Assembly: GCF_001428405.1 (NCBI RefSeq)
Contig: NZ_LMSL01000034.1
Span: 622-64,621, forward strand
Length of the DNA: 64,000 bases
Direction of reading: 5' to 3'
DNA from: Frateuria sp. Soil773
GTDB taxonomy: Bacteria; Pseudomonadota; Gammaproteobacteria; Xanthomonadales; Rhodanobacteraceae
Shown here one piece after another: positions 6,907-17,199 of the stretch (positions are counted from its first letter, which is position 1; each line of letters begins with the position of its first letter). The notes below the pieces were generated by a model. It searched no databases. It saw only the letters and a list, made by a program, of their open reading frames with translations, and was not told where the DNA came from. Both the position numbers and the translations under genes were made by a program.

Positions 6907-8439
6907 ATGCATGACGTCGTGATCGCCGGCGCGGGGCCGGTCGGCCTGTTCCTGGCCTGCGAGCTGCGCCTCGCGGGTCTCTCGGTGCTGGTGCTGGAAC
7001 GGGCCGGGGATCCGCATTCTCCGCTGAAGCGGCTTCCCTTCGGGCGGCGCGGCCTGTGGGCGCCCAGCACCGATGCCTTCTACCGCCGCGGCATGCTGGA
7101 CGATATCGCGCTGCCGCAACCGTCGAGCATCGGCTTCGGCAGCGGTGCGTCGCCGACCGCGCAGGGTGCGCAGCGGCCGCGCCATCCGGCCGGGCACTTC
7201 GCCGGCATCCAGTTCGACTACGAGAACATCGACACTGCGAAGTGGCCGTACCGCCTGCCGGGCTCGCCGATCGCCAACGTGTCGACCGACATGGAGCGCA
7301 TCGAATCCGCGCTGGCCGCACGCGCGGGCGCGATGGGCGTCGAGGTGCGGCGTGGCCTCGATGTCGAGGGCTTCGATGCGTCGGACGAGGACGTGACCGT
7401 CCGCGCCGGTGGCGGGAGTTTCCACGCGCGCTGGCTGGTCGGTTGCGACGGCGCCCGCAGCACCGTGCGCAAGGCCGGCGGCTTCGGGTTCGCCGGCACC
7501 GATCCGGAGTTCACCGGCTATTCCGTGCTGGTCAACATCGCCGATCCGGAGAAGCTTCGGCCGGGCCGCAACTACACGCCGGCGGGCATGTACATGCAGG
7601 GTCAGCCGGGCTACCTCGCGATGGCCGATTTCGACGGCGGCGCGTGCCATCGAACGCCGCTCACGCGCGAGCACGTGCAGGCGGTGTTGCGGCGTATCGC
7701 CGGCGTCGACGTCACGGTGACGGCGCTCAAGGCCGGCACCACCTGGACGGATCGCGCCTACCAGGCCACGACGTACCGCAAGGGCCGCGTGCTGCTCGCC
7801 GGCGATGCCGCGCACATCCATTCGCCGCTGGGCGGACAGGGGCTCAACCTCGGTTTCGGCGACGCGATGAACCTGGGCTGGAAGCTCGCCGCGACGATCC
7901 GCGGCGACGCGCCGGCCGGCCTGCTCGACAGCTACGAGAGCGAACGTCACCCGGTGGGCGCGCAGGTGCTCGACTGGTCGCGCGCCCAGGTGGCGCTGAT
8001 GCGGCCGAGCAGGCATGCACGCGCGCTCGAAGCCATCGTCCGCGACCTCATCGACACACGCGATGGCGCGACTTATTTCGCCGAGCGCGTATGGGGCGTT
8101 TCCGTGCGCTACGACCTGGGCAGCGAGCATCCGCTGGTGGGCCGCAGCGCACCCGACTTCGAACTGGCCGACGGGACGAAGCTCGGTGAATTCCTCAGGA
8201 CGGGCCAAGGCCTGCTGCTGGATTTCGATGCCCGTGCACCGCTGCGGGCGGTGGCGAGGCGCTGGGGCGGCCGGGTTGCCTATGTCGCAAGCGGGGCGAA
8301 GGACACGCTGGGCCTGGGCGCCGTGCTGGTGCGGCCCGATGGCGTGGTTGCCTGGGTCGCCGAGGCCGCTCCCGATCCCGACGAAGCGGCCCGGGCCATG
8401 ACGCGATGGTTCGGAGAGCCTGCGGAGACACGCCAGTAA
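6907..8439 (+). CDS. FAD-dependent aromatic-type monooxygenase (PHBH-like)
   Basis: A 510-residue class A flavoprotein monooxygenase, which uses NAD(P)H, FAD and O2 to hydroxylate an aromatic or polyketide-like substrate. The Rossmann motif GAGPVG is at residues 8-13, the DG motif GCDGARSTVRKA near residue 180, and the second FAD motif GDAAHIHSPLGGQGLN starts near residue 299. The last 90 residues form the thioredoxin-like tail found in larger members (PDFELADGTKLGEFL), here without a CxxC. The family includes PgaE/MhpA-like enzymes. The ATG at 6907 is chosen because the FAD motif follows at once. It is divergent from a TetR regulator and likely derepressed by its substrate. Confidence 0.88.
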   Translation: MHDVVIAGAGPVGLFLACELRLAGLSVLVLERAGDPHSPLKRLPFGRRGLWAPSTDAFYRRGMLDDIALPQPSSIGFGSGASPTAQGAQRPRHPAGHFAGIQFDYENIDTAKWPYRLPGSPIANVSTDMERIESALAARAGAMGVEVRRGLDVEGFDASDEDVTVRAGGGSFHARWLVGCDGARSTVRKAGGFGFAGTDPEFTGYSVLVNIADPEKLRPGRNYTPAGMYMQGQPGYLAMADFDGGACHRTPLTREHVQAVLRRIAGVDVTVTALKAGTTWTDRAYQATTYRKGRVLLAGDAAHIHSPLGGQGLNLGFGDAMNLGWKLAATIRGDAPAGLLDSYESERHPVGAQVLDWSRAQVALMRPSRHARALEAIVRDLIDTRDGATYFAERVWGVSVRYDLGSEHPLVGRSAPDFELADGTKLGEFLRTGQGLLLDFDARAPLRAVARRWGGRVAYVASGAKDTLGLGAVLVRPDGVVAWVAEAAPDPDEAARAMTRWFGEPAETRQ

Positions 8440-8616
8440 CCAGGCCGCGTCATGCGCGCGATCTTTCGTGTCCGCGATATCCGCTGCCAAGCGGTCGTTG
8501 CGCTCGCGACGACGGACGGCCTCCAGGATCGAAAGCCGGCATCGAATGGATCAAGCCGGCCGAACGGCAAGGGCGGCACTGCGCAAACGCGTGCGCCGTG
8601 GGCAAGGGTGGCTGCT

Positions 8617-10581
8617 TCAGCCACCGATCACCGGCAGCGCGATGAAGCTCGCCTTGTCCGGCGCGTGATAGACCCGCTGCGTCGCCTTCGCGTAATCCGC
8701 CGGCCTGGCCCAGAAGATGTTGGGCACGAAGGTCTGCGGGTTGCGGTCGTAGAGGGGGAACCAGCTCGATTGCACCTGCACCATGATGCGGTGGCCGGGC
8801 AGGAAGACGTGGTTGGCGGCGGGCAGGGCGAAGCGGTAGGCGAGGGGCTGGTTGGCGGCGATCGGTTTCGCTTCGGCGAAGCCTTCGCGGTAGCGGCCGC
8901 GCAGGATGTCCATCGACACGGCGAGCTGGTAGCCGCCCATCTCGGGCTGTTCGGCGACCTGGTCGGGGTAGACGTCGATCAGCTTGACCACCCAGTCGCT
9001 GTCGGTGCCGCTGGTGGAGGCGACCAGGTTCACCTCGGGCGCGCCGGCGATGGTCAGCGGTGCGGTAAGCGGCTCGGAGACGTAGCTGAGCACGTCGGTG
9101 CGGCCGGAGGCTTCGCGCTGGTCGTCGACCAGCCATTGCGACCAGGTCTGGCCGGCGTCGTAGCCGATCGGCTGGATCGGGCGGGCGCGGAACGGCACCG
9201 GGTGGGCGGGGTCGGAGACGTATTCGTCGTATGCCGCGCCAGTGGCAGGCGCGGCGAAACCGAGCTTCTGGCCGGGCTCCAGGTAGAGCTTGCGGCTCCC
9301 CGCGGCGCAGCCGCTGTCGCAGGCGAGCGGCCAGCGGTCGAGCCGCTGCCACTGGTTGCTGCCGGTCTGGAACGCGGTGACCGGGGCGAGGCCGGCGTCC
9401 GGCGCGCCGTCCTTGAGGTATTGCGCAAGGTAGGGGCGCAGGATCTTCTCGCGGAAATACTTCGCGGTGTCGCTGCCGAAGCGGATCGCGCCGAGCGAGC
9501 TGCCTTCGCCGATCTGCTGGCCGTGATGCCACGGGCCCATCACCAGCTTCACCATGCCGCCGCCGGTGTCCTTGGGCTTGATCGCACGGTACACGGCGAG
9601 CGCGCCGTAGATGTCTTCCTGGTCCCACAGGCTGTGCACCAGCATCACCGGCACCTTCAGCGGCTGCGCGGCGAGCAGCCTGTCCACCGCCTGGCCGCTC
9701 CAGAAGCTGTCGTAGGCCGGATGGGCGAGCACCTTGTTCCAGAAGCCGAGCTGCTCCATACCGTACTGCCGGCCCAGCTCGCCGGCGGAGCCGAAGTGCA
9801 TGAAAAGGTCGTACTCGTCGTGGAAGCTGGTCCACCACTTGATGCCGTTGTCGCGGCTGGCGGTCTGCTCGTAGATGTAGCTCATGTTCTGCTGGCGGAA
9901 GGCACCGTGGTGGAACCAGTCGTCGCCCATCCAGCCGTCGACCATCGGGTTCATCGGCACCGACACCTTCAGCGCCGGGTGCGGGTTCACCAACGCCATC
10001 AGCGGCTCGAAGCCGTCGTAGGAGATGCCCAGCGTGCCGACCTTGCCGTTCGACTCTGGGATGTTCTTCACCAGCCAGTCGATGGTGTCGTAGGTGTCGG
10101 TGGCGTCGTCCACCGGGGTGGGATTGAGCGGCCCATGCACCGGGCGGTTCATCACGTAGTCGCCCTCGGAACCGTACTTGCCGCGCACGTCCTGCACCAC
10201 GCGGATATAGCCGTCCTCGACGATCACGTCGGCGGGGTTGTCGTAGCCCTGCAGCATCGGGCCGAGGTGGCCGCTCATCGTGTGCGCGGTCAACGCCTTG
10301 GCGTCGTAGGGGGTGCGGGTGAGCAGGATGCCGGCGTGCCTGGCGCCCTTCGGCACCAGGATGACGGTGTGCAGCTTCACGCCGTCGCGCATCGGGATCA
10401 TCACGTCGCGCTGCACGTAGTCGAAGCTGGCGGTGGCCGGCACGAACTTCGCCGGGGTTTCGCTGGGGTAGTCCGGATACTTCGCCTGCGGCGTGTCCGC
10501 GGCCTGCCCGGCGGCGGAGAAGGCGAACAGCAAGGCGAACCAGGCAGGCTTCCATCCTGCCGCAAGGCGGTATGGCGACAT
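8617..10581 (-). CDS. Secreted CocE/NonD-family hydrolase (X-Pro dipeptidyl-peptidase S15-like)
   Basis: A 654-residue exported serine hydrolase. A signal peptide spans about residues 1-28 (ending SAAGQAA). The S15/CocE domain carries the nucleophile motif GISYDG with Ser187, an Asp candidate in HSLWDQEDIYG, a WHHG block for the His, and the upstream RGKYGSEG segment. The C-terminal jelly-roll domain (about 420-650) ends in QVQSSWFPLYDRNPQ and FWARPADY, typical of alpha-amino-acid ester hydrolases and glutaryl-7-ACA acylases. The length matches that group. Likely substrates are acyl amides, esters or peptides in the periplasm. It stands alone, minus strand, 163 bp after the OmpA-like lipoprotein gene. 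Confidence 0.88.
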   Translation of the reverse strand: MSPYRLAAGWKPAWFALLFAFSAAGQAADTPQAKYPDYPSETPAKFVPATASFDYVQRDVMIPMRDGVKLHTVILVPKGARHAGILLTRTPYDAKALTAHTMSGHLGPMLQGYDNPADVIVEDGYIRVVQDVRGKYGSEGDYVMNRPVHGPLNPTPVDDATDTYDTIDWLVKNIPESNGKVGTLGISYDGFEPLMALVNPHPALKVSVPMNPMVDGWMGDDWFHHGAFRQQNMSYIYEQTASRDNGIKWWTSFHDEYDLFMHFGSAGELGRQYGMEQLGFWNKVLAHPAYDSFWSGQAVDRLLAAQPLKVPVMLVHSLWDQEDIYGALAVYRAIKPKDTGGGMVKLVMGPWHHGQQIGEGSSLGAIRFGSDTAKYFREKILRPYLAQYLKDGAPDAGLAPVTAFQTGSNQWQRLDRWPLACDSGCAAGSRKLYLEPGQKLGFAAPATGAAYDEYVSDPAHPVPFRARPIQPIGYDAGQTWSQWLVDDQREASGRTDVLSYVSEPLTAPLTIAGAPEVNLVASTSGTDSDWVVKLIDVYPDQVAEQPEMGGYQLAVSMDILRGRYREGFAEAKPIAANQPLAYRFALPAANHVFLPGHRIMVQVQSSWFPLYDRNPQTFVPNIFWARPADYAKATQRVYHAPDKASFIALPVIGG

Positions 10582-10744
10582 GGCGATCCCCAGGTGGACT
10601 AGGCCCGCCCAGCCTACCCGAATCGTGCCGGGTCGCGCGCGGGCGAGGCCGCCGCGCGGACCGGGGTGCGCCAGCCGGGCGTGCCATGCCTCTCCCGTGC
10701 GGCGTGGCCGGCGCGGAGGCAGCCGGCCACGCGCCGGGGATGGA

Positions 10745-11338
10745 TCAGGAAGCGGTGCTGGCGGCGGTGCCGGCGTAGTCCACCGTCAGCGAAGCGCGGC
10801 GGTTGTCGTTGCCGCGGTCATGGCTGGCACCCTTGACGACCTGGCGGTTGCTGTCCTCGCCGTAGCTGACGGCGCGCACCTTGTCCTCGGGCAGGCCGCT
10901 GCTCACCAGGAAGTCGCGCACGGCCTTGGCCCGTTCCGCGCCCAGCCTGCGGTTGTAGCCGCGCGAGCCGGCCGGGTCGGTGAAGCCTTCCACCGTCACC
11001 AGCACGTCGGGGTGGTACTTGCCGATCGTCTCGGCGAAGTCCTGCAGCGCAGGCTTGTCCTGCTCGTTCAGGGTGGCGCTGTTGAAGGCGAAATGCGCCA
11101 CGGTGTCGACGCTGACGCGGCCCTGCATGCTGGTGATCTGCGCGTCGTACTTGGAGAACTGCGACTGCATCTGCTGCTTGATCGCGTCGATCTGCTGCTG
11201 CTGGTCCTGCTGCTTCTGCTGAAGATCCTGGATGGCGGCGGTGAAGTCGGTTTTCTTCACGTACTGCGAACAGCCGGCCAGGCCCAGCGCCATGATGCCC
11301 GCCGTCAGTACGGCAACCCGAGTGGCTCGAATTCTCAT
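10745..11338 (-). CDS. OmpA-family lipoprotein (peptidoglycan-associated)
   Basis: A 197-residue outer-membrane lipoprotein: the signal peptide ends in LAGC with lipidated Cys23. A glutamine-rich coiled coil (DLQQKQQDQQQQIDAIKQQM) spans about 35-60. An OmpA/MotB peptidoglycan-binding domain covers about 75-190, with TVEGFTDPAGSRGYNRRLGAERAKAVRDFL split over residues 115-145. It likely tethers the outer membrane to the cell wall. CGGAG stands about 8 nt before the ATG. A further in-frame Met upstream (11386) is not used, because the signal peptide starts at 11338. Confidence 0.9.
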   Translation of the reverse strand: MRIRATRVAVLTAGIMALGLAGCSQYVKKTDFTAAIQDLQQKQQDQQQQIDAIKQQMQSQFSKYDAQITSMQGRVSVDTVAHFAFNSATLNEQDKPALQDFAETIGKYHPDVLVTVEGFTDPAGSRGYNRRLGAERAKAVRDFLVSSGLPEDKVRAVSYGEDSNRQVVKGASHDRGNDNRRASLTVDYAGTAASTAS

Positions 11339-11597
11339 CGCAATCTCCGATGTTCTTGCTCGCGTTCGCGGTGACAGCAGGTGCAAGCATGGTGGGAAGG
11401 GGATCGTCCATGTGCTGTCCCTTGAAACCTAACCCATGCGGATGGCCGAGCGGGCGCGATGCGGGTCCGGCCGTGAGGCTATGTTCAGTTTGTTGCTGCT
11501 AATGCGCGCGCAAGTGAAAGAGTGTGAGGGGCGTTTAGATCGACGCTGGCGCGAAACCCGTGCCGGGCTGCGGCAACGCGGAATCCGGCCGGTCGGG
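11339..11597. other. Intergenic gap, nothing recognised
   Basis: 259 bp between two minus-strand genes. It must hold the promoter of the OmpA-like lipoprotein gene. I see no repeat, RNA gene or strong hairpin. Confidence 0.4.
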
Positions 11598-12023
11598 TTA
11601 CTCGATCCTGAATGCGCGAACGACGATGCCATCGCGACCGAACACGATCCGATGTTCGTCCAGCCGGAATACCGGTGTGCAGTTGTCGCTGTCGAGAAGC
11701 GCGGTGTGCATGGGAAGGCCGACATCGGCAGGGCTGACGCCGTAGTACTTGTCGAGGAGGAGAGCAGTTTCGACTTCGGTGACCTTGAAGCCTCGATGGG
11801 GCGTACAGGATTCCTTGCCGAAGGCGATGCGGTCTGTCGTGATGGTCATGACTTTGCCGATCAGGTTCTTGGCCTCGGGTAGGCCGCCTGAGATGTCGCC
11901 GTAGCCGACGATGTCGGTGATTTGCCAGCGCCCCCGGAAGTCGGCCGACGTAGGCGGCGTTTGTGCGCCGCATGCGAACGAGATCGATAATGCCAGCACG
12001 GCGATGCCCGGAATTCGCATCAT
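11598..12023 (-). CDS. Exported hypothetical protein
   Basis: A 141-residue protein not recognised as a named family. It begins with a signal peptide (MMRIPGIAVLALSISFACGA) that may be cleaved near residue 20; FACGA is not a clean lipobox. The mature part starts ADFRGRWQITDIVGYGDIS, which resembles small periplasmic proteins that open with a lipocalin-like GxW strand. Two later Cys (in KESCTP and DNCTP) could form a disulfide. Its codon use is a little less GC-biased than its neighbours. It is monocistronic, followed by the OmpA-like gene 259 bp on. Confidence 0.7.
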   Translation of the reverse strand: MMRIPGIAVLALSISFACGAQTPPTSADFRGRWQITDIVGYGDISGGLPEAKNLIGKVMTITTDRIAFGKESCTPHRGFKVTEVETALLLDKYYGVSPADVGLPMHTALLDSDNCTPVFRLDEHRIVFGRDGIVVRAFRIE

Positions 12024-12270
12024 GGCGATCCTTGCAGGAAGGGGCGGTCGTTGTAATAGTGCATGACGACACCTTCATTGACGTGCAGAGCACGATAACC
12101 CGCAGCACTCAGGCGCATGTTTTCGTTTGCCATGACTGTCCTTGTCTCGAATCGTGGGCGAATGCCAAATCTAGCTGCGAGGTCGAGCCAGGAAAATGTC
12201 GCCCGTCACATGGCCTCGTAAGCCTGGGTTCGATAGGGGCATGGTCGTGCCGGACGAGCCTGGAACAAGA
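12024..12270. other. Intergenic gap, nothing recognised beyond the adjacent terminator
   Basis: About 250 bp between the exported hypothetical gene and the terminator of the acyl-CoA dehydrogenase gene. Open frames here are short and continue antisense to flanking genes; none starts with a ribosome site. Composition is somewhat AT-richer than average. Confidence 0.4.
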
Positions 12271-12296
12271 AAAAAGCCCGGCATCGCCGGGCTTTT
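12271..12296. terminator. Bidirectional intrinsic terminator
   Basis: AAAAAGCCCGGC-ATC-GCCGGGCTTTT forms a perfect 7-bp GC stem with A and T runs on both sides, so it can stop transcripts in either direction. It lies 30 bp past the stop of the acyl-CoA dehydrogenase gene (minus strand). Confidence 0.85.
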
Positions 12297-12325
12297 GCTT
12301 GTTGCTGCCGCTGGAACCGGAAAGC

Positions 12326-14101
<1,776 letters not shown>

Positions 14102-14141
14102 GACGGGTCCTTGGTGCGGGAAAGGGGCGGAAACGGCGCGT

Positions 14142-14624
14142 TCAGCGCCAGGTATGGGCGATGCCGGGCACCGGCGAGAGCCAGTCGTTGCCGTGGAAGG
14201 CGAAGTCGCGCGGTGCGTCTTCCTGCTCGGGCTTGGCGCTGGCGGTGCCGCCGATGCTGTAGGCGACCGCGCCGGCGCTGCCCTTGGCGGCCGCGGCCTT
14301 GAGCGTCCCGGCCATGGCCGCGGTGGGCAGCACGGACAGGTCGACCACGTCGCCGGCGAACGCCGGGATGTCGCGCTCGAACTTGCCGTGCAGGCGCACC
14401 GGGACGCCGTCGGCGAACTTCAGCTCGCCCTCGATGGCGTGGAAATCCATCTCGCCGTAGCTGTTGTTCTGGATGCGCAGGGTGAGCTTCCAGGTGCCGT
14501 CCGGCTGCACCACCAGTTGCTGGATGCTGACGGCCGGCGGGAACACGCTCTTGCGCGGCGGGCCGCAGGCCACCAGGCCCAGCAGCAGCGACAGCGGGAC
14601 GATCCAGCGCAGGAAACGCATCAT
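14142..14624 (-). CDS. LEA type 2/WHy-like lipoprotein
   Basis: A 160-residue lipoprotein: the signal peptide ends in LVAC with lipidated Cys20. The mature domain reads PPAVSIQQLVVQPDGTWKLTLRIQ then NNSYGEMDFHAIEGELKF, the water-stress/LEA_2 beta-sandwich pattern (conserved N of RIQNN, GE and LKF). Members are periplasmic and of uncertain function. It precedes the acyl-CoA dehydrogenase gene by 40 bp on the same strand. A pair of palindromes lies just upstream of its start, so this is probably the first gene of a regulated two-gene operon. Confidence 0.75.
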   Translation of the reverse strand: MMRFLRWIVPLSLLLGLVACGPPRKSVFPPAVSIQQLVVQPDGTWKLTLRIQNNSYGEMDFHAIEGELKFADGVPVRLHGKFERDIPAFAGDVVDLSVLPTAAMAGTLKAAAAKGSAGAVAYSIGGTASAKPEQEDAPRDFAFHGNDWLSPVPGIAHTWR

Positions 14625-14637
14625 CGTGCATGCTCCA

Positions 14638-14661
14638 AACGATCGTTCGAATCTCAGATTC
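14638..14661. promoter_or_regulatory. Adjacent palindromes upstream of lipoprotein-acyl-CoA dehydrogenase operon
   Basis: AACGATCGTT (14638-14647) is a perfect 10-bp palindrome and GAATCT-C-AGATTC (14649-14661) a perfect 13-bp one, 14-37 bp upstream of the ATG at 14624. Two juxtaposed symmetric sites in a promoter region suggest repressor operators, for instance of a TetR-type fatty-acid regulator; that assignment is inference. Confidence 0.45.
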
Positions 14662-14790
14662 TAACCATGTTTGGAGGCCGTGGTGGGCCGGCCGCGGGCC
14701 ACCGCGGACCGCCCGGCCCCGGGGCCGGTTGAAACGCCACCCCGGAGCTCTCAACGGCCGCAGGAACGACGGTGGATCGCGAACGGGCTT

Positions 14791-16029
14791 TCAGGGCGAG
14801 GCGGTGTCCTTGCCCAATGCGCCGGTGGCCTTCGCCAGCGCGAGCACGCGGTCGGTGAAGTCCTCGTAGCCTTCGCCGTCGGCTTCCTGGTCGCCGCCGG
14901 CGTCGATCTGGCGCACGGCCACCAGGCCGGCCTTGGGCACCACCACCACGAACTGGCCTCCGTCGCCGTTGCCTTCGTAGGCCGCGACGGGGCCCTGGTC
15001 GAGCTTGAACAGGCGGTAGGGGCCGATGCCTCGCCTGATCAACTGGTCGGCCATGATCGAACGCGCGTCGGGGCCGAGCGCCCTGGCGATGCCGGCCTGC
15101 ATCGCCGCGGTGCCGTCGAAGTGGGCTCCCGCCAGGCCGGCCTGCAGCTTCTGCACCGTGGCTTCGGGGACGCCGCGCTTGCGCAGCAGGGCGAAGCTGG
15201 CCGGGTCGGTGTCGAAGTGCAGCCATTGCCGCTGCCGCCACCACAGCAGGCCGCATTCGCCTTCCATGCTGCTCGGCGCCAGCATCGCATCGACGAAGCC
15301 GGGCGACAGCAACTGGCGGCCGTGCCAGCGGCCGCGGTCGGCGACCAGTTGGCCCAGCCTGGCGAGGTCGGCGGCGGTGAGCGGCAGGCCGGACATGGCG
15401 TACGGGTGCCCGGCCTTGTCCTTCTCCCACGGGCCGGGATGGATGCCCATCGCCTTGAACAGGCCGTCGCGGAAGAACGCGTCCATCGGCTGGCCGGAAG
15501 CCTTTTCGACGATGCCGGCCAGCAGGTTCACCGCCTTGTTGTTGTAGGCGGGAGCGGTGCCCGGCTGGCTGCTCAGCTCGGCGGCCAGCGCGAGCTGGAT
15601 GGCGTCGGGCGCGGGGTAGATCTCCACGTCGGTGCGCATCGCGTTCTGCAGCCCGGACGTATGGTCGAGCAGCATGCGGAGGGTGATGTCCTTCTTCCGG
15701 CCCTGGCGCCATTCCGGGTAGAAGTCGGCCACCGGCTGGTCGATCGACTTGATCCTGCCCTGGTCCAGCAACTGGCCGATGCCCAGCGCCACCACCGACT
15801 TGGTCACCGACATCAGCTCGATCGGGCCGGGCGCCTTGCCGTTCTTGTAGTAGTGGCCGAGCTCGCGGCCGTCGCGCACCACCAGCACGGCATCGCTGTG
15901 GGTCTCCCGGCCGCGGTCCAGCAGTTGCTGCAAGGCCGCCTGGGCGGCACGCGGCAGTTCGGCGCCGCGGGCGGGCAGCACGGCCAGCAGGGACAGCGCG
16001 AGGATGGCGGCGGCAGGCAGTGGCTTCAT
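14791..16029 (-). CDS. Exported serine hydrolase, beta-lactamase/penicillin-binding family
   Basis: A 412-residue member of the serine hydrolase group (class C beta-lactamase, esterase EstB and D-aminopeptidase relatives). A signal peptide spans 1-22 (VLPARGAE). The active-site SxxK is S74-V-T-K77 in MSVTKSVVALGIG, and the YxN motif is Y162-N-N in APAYNNKAVNLLAG. LLDHTSGLQ and GGQFVVVVP are also typical; the last covers the place of the third KTG/HxG box, where the usual residues are not evident. The start gives a clean signal peptide. It probably acts in the periplasm on a peptide, ester or lactam; beta-lactam resistance should not be assumed. Confidence 0.88.
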   Translation of the reverse strand: MKPLPAAAILALSLLAVLPARGAELPRAAQAALQQLLDRGRETHSDAVLVVRDGRELGHYYKNGKAPGPIELMSVTKSVVALGIGQLLDQGRIKSIDQPVADFYPEWRQGRKKDITLRMLLDHTSGLQNAMRTDVEIYPAPDAIQLALAAELSSQPGTAPAYNNKAVNLLAGIVEKASGQPMDAFFRDGLFKAMGIHPGPWEKDKAGHPYAMSGLPLTAADLARLGQLVADRGRWHGRQLLSPGFVDAMLAPSSMEGECGLLWWRQRQWLHFDTDPASFALLRKRGVPEATVQKLQAGLAGAHFDGTAAMQAGIARALGPDARSIMADQLIRRGIGPYRLFKLDQGPVAAYEGNGDGGQFVVVVPKAGLVAVRQIDAGGDQEADGEGYEDFTDRVLALAKATGALGKDTASP

Positions 16030-16243
16030 GGACGGTATCCGGGCGGCAGGAGTTGCATCGACTGTCGCGCGGCATCCGGCGTGCGGCATGTGCCATTCGT
16101 TCCCGCGGCCGCGGCTTGGTGGGCCGGGTATCGCGCCGGTGTCCGGATGTGCGATCCAGCGCAGGAAAAGCCATGCGCCCGCGGATATAGTGGCGGGCGA
16201 TCCGGGTTCGATTCGGTAGCCCGGGCAGGGAGGGACGAGCTGC

Positions 16244-16543
16244 ATGGGCGGTCATGCCAGAAAGAGCAGGCGGATGGTCTGGGCCGCGGTGTCCATGGCC
16301 TGCGGGGCGTGGGGCCTCTTTCTCTATGAGCCGCCGATTTCCTATCTCGGCTTCTGCTCGATGACGTGCTTTGCCTGGTACTGGGCCTATGCGGCGCTTC
16401 CCGTGCTGCCGGACCGCGCCCGCATCGGCGACGTCTACGAGGGTTTTCGCGCCATGCCGCCGGGCAGGCCTTCGCATGCGAGCCTCGTGGGCCTGCTTGG
16501 CATCGTGCTGATGATCGCCGCGGTGGCGTTCCGCTTCCGCTAG
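16244..16543 (+). CDS. Small hypothetical membrane protein
   Basis: A 99-residue protein with no recognised family. Hydrophobic segments at about 11-28 (VWAAVSMACGAWGLFLY), 33-52 (YLGFCSMTCFAWYWAYAALP) and 82-97 (LVGLLGIVLMIAAVAF) suggest three membrane spans, with a short charged loop of RARIGDVYEGFRAMPPGRP between the second and third. Its codon use matches the genome. It is divergent from the serine hydrolase and 103 bp before the SET gene. Confidence 0.6.
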   Translation: MGGHARKSRRMVWAAVSMACGAWGLFLYEPPISYLGFCSMTCFAWYWAYAALPVLPDRARIGDVYEGFRAMPPGRPSHASLVGLLGIVLMIAAVAFRFR

Positions 16544-16646
16544 GTGCGGGGGAAACGGGCGTCCCGTCCGCGGCCCCGGCGGGCGAGGTTTCGCGGTGTC
16601 GCCCAAACGGGCATGATCGGTCTTTTCCGCCCAGGGTTTTCACCGC

Positions 16647-17114
16647 ATGCCACGACGCTACGTTGCGCGCCGCTCGCCGATCCACGGCAACGGCGTGTTC
16701 GCCACCGCCACGATCAGGAAGGGCGAGGAGATCATCGAGTACAAGGGCACCTTGATGACCGACGCCGAGGCCGACGAGATGTACGGCGACGGCGGCGAGA
16801 CCGGCCATACCTTCCTGTTCACGCTCAACGACGAGTACATTATCGACGCCAACCGCAAGGGCAACACCGCGCGCTGGATCAACCACAGTTGCGAGCCGAA
16901 CTGCCGCGCGGTGGTCGAGGAGAGCGCCAGCGGCGACCCGCGCAAGGACAAGGTGCTGATCGAGGCGATCCGCAGCATCAAGCCGGGCGAGGAGCTGACC
17001 TACGACTACGGCATCGTGCTGGAGGTGCCGCACACCGCGCGGCTGAAAAAGCTGTGGAAGTGCCTGTGCGGCTCGCCCAGGTGCACCGGCACCTTGCTCA
17101 AGCCCAAGCGCTGA
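16647..17114 (+). CDS. SET-domain protein-lysine methyltransferase with post-SET motif
   Basis: A 155-residue single SET domain, which uses S-adenosylmethionine to methylate lysines. Every hallmark is visible: GVFAT near the N-terminus, NHSCEPNC at residues 79-86 (pseudoknot and AdoMet site), ELTYDYG at 116-122 with the catalytic Tyr, and a post-SET CxCGSxxCTG (C139, C141, C146), which with C85 would bind zinc. The conservation is very eukaryote-like. Bacterial SET proteins occur in several lineages including Xanthomonadales; their substrates are largely unknown, with nucleoid proteins or ribosomal proteins as candidates. The gene is a single cistron. Confidence 0.92.
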   Translation: MPRRYVARRSPIHGNGVFATATIRKGEEIIEYKGTLMTDAEADEMYGDGGETGHTFLFTLNDEYIIDANRKGNTARWINHSCEPNCRAVVEESASGDPRKDKVLIEAIRSIKPGEELTYDYGIVLEVPHTARLKKLWKCLCGSPRCTGTLLKPKR

Positions 17115-17199
17115 GCCGGTCTCACGGGGGTCTCACGGGGCGGATACGCCGCGTGTATGCCGACGGCATCATGCTTCGATCCTCACCCCGGAGGACGCC

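Noticed and set aside
14791-16029. Beta-lactamase conferring resistance
   Set aside because: SxxK and YxN are shared by esterases and peptidases of the same fold, so resistance cannot be inferred.
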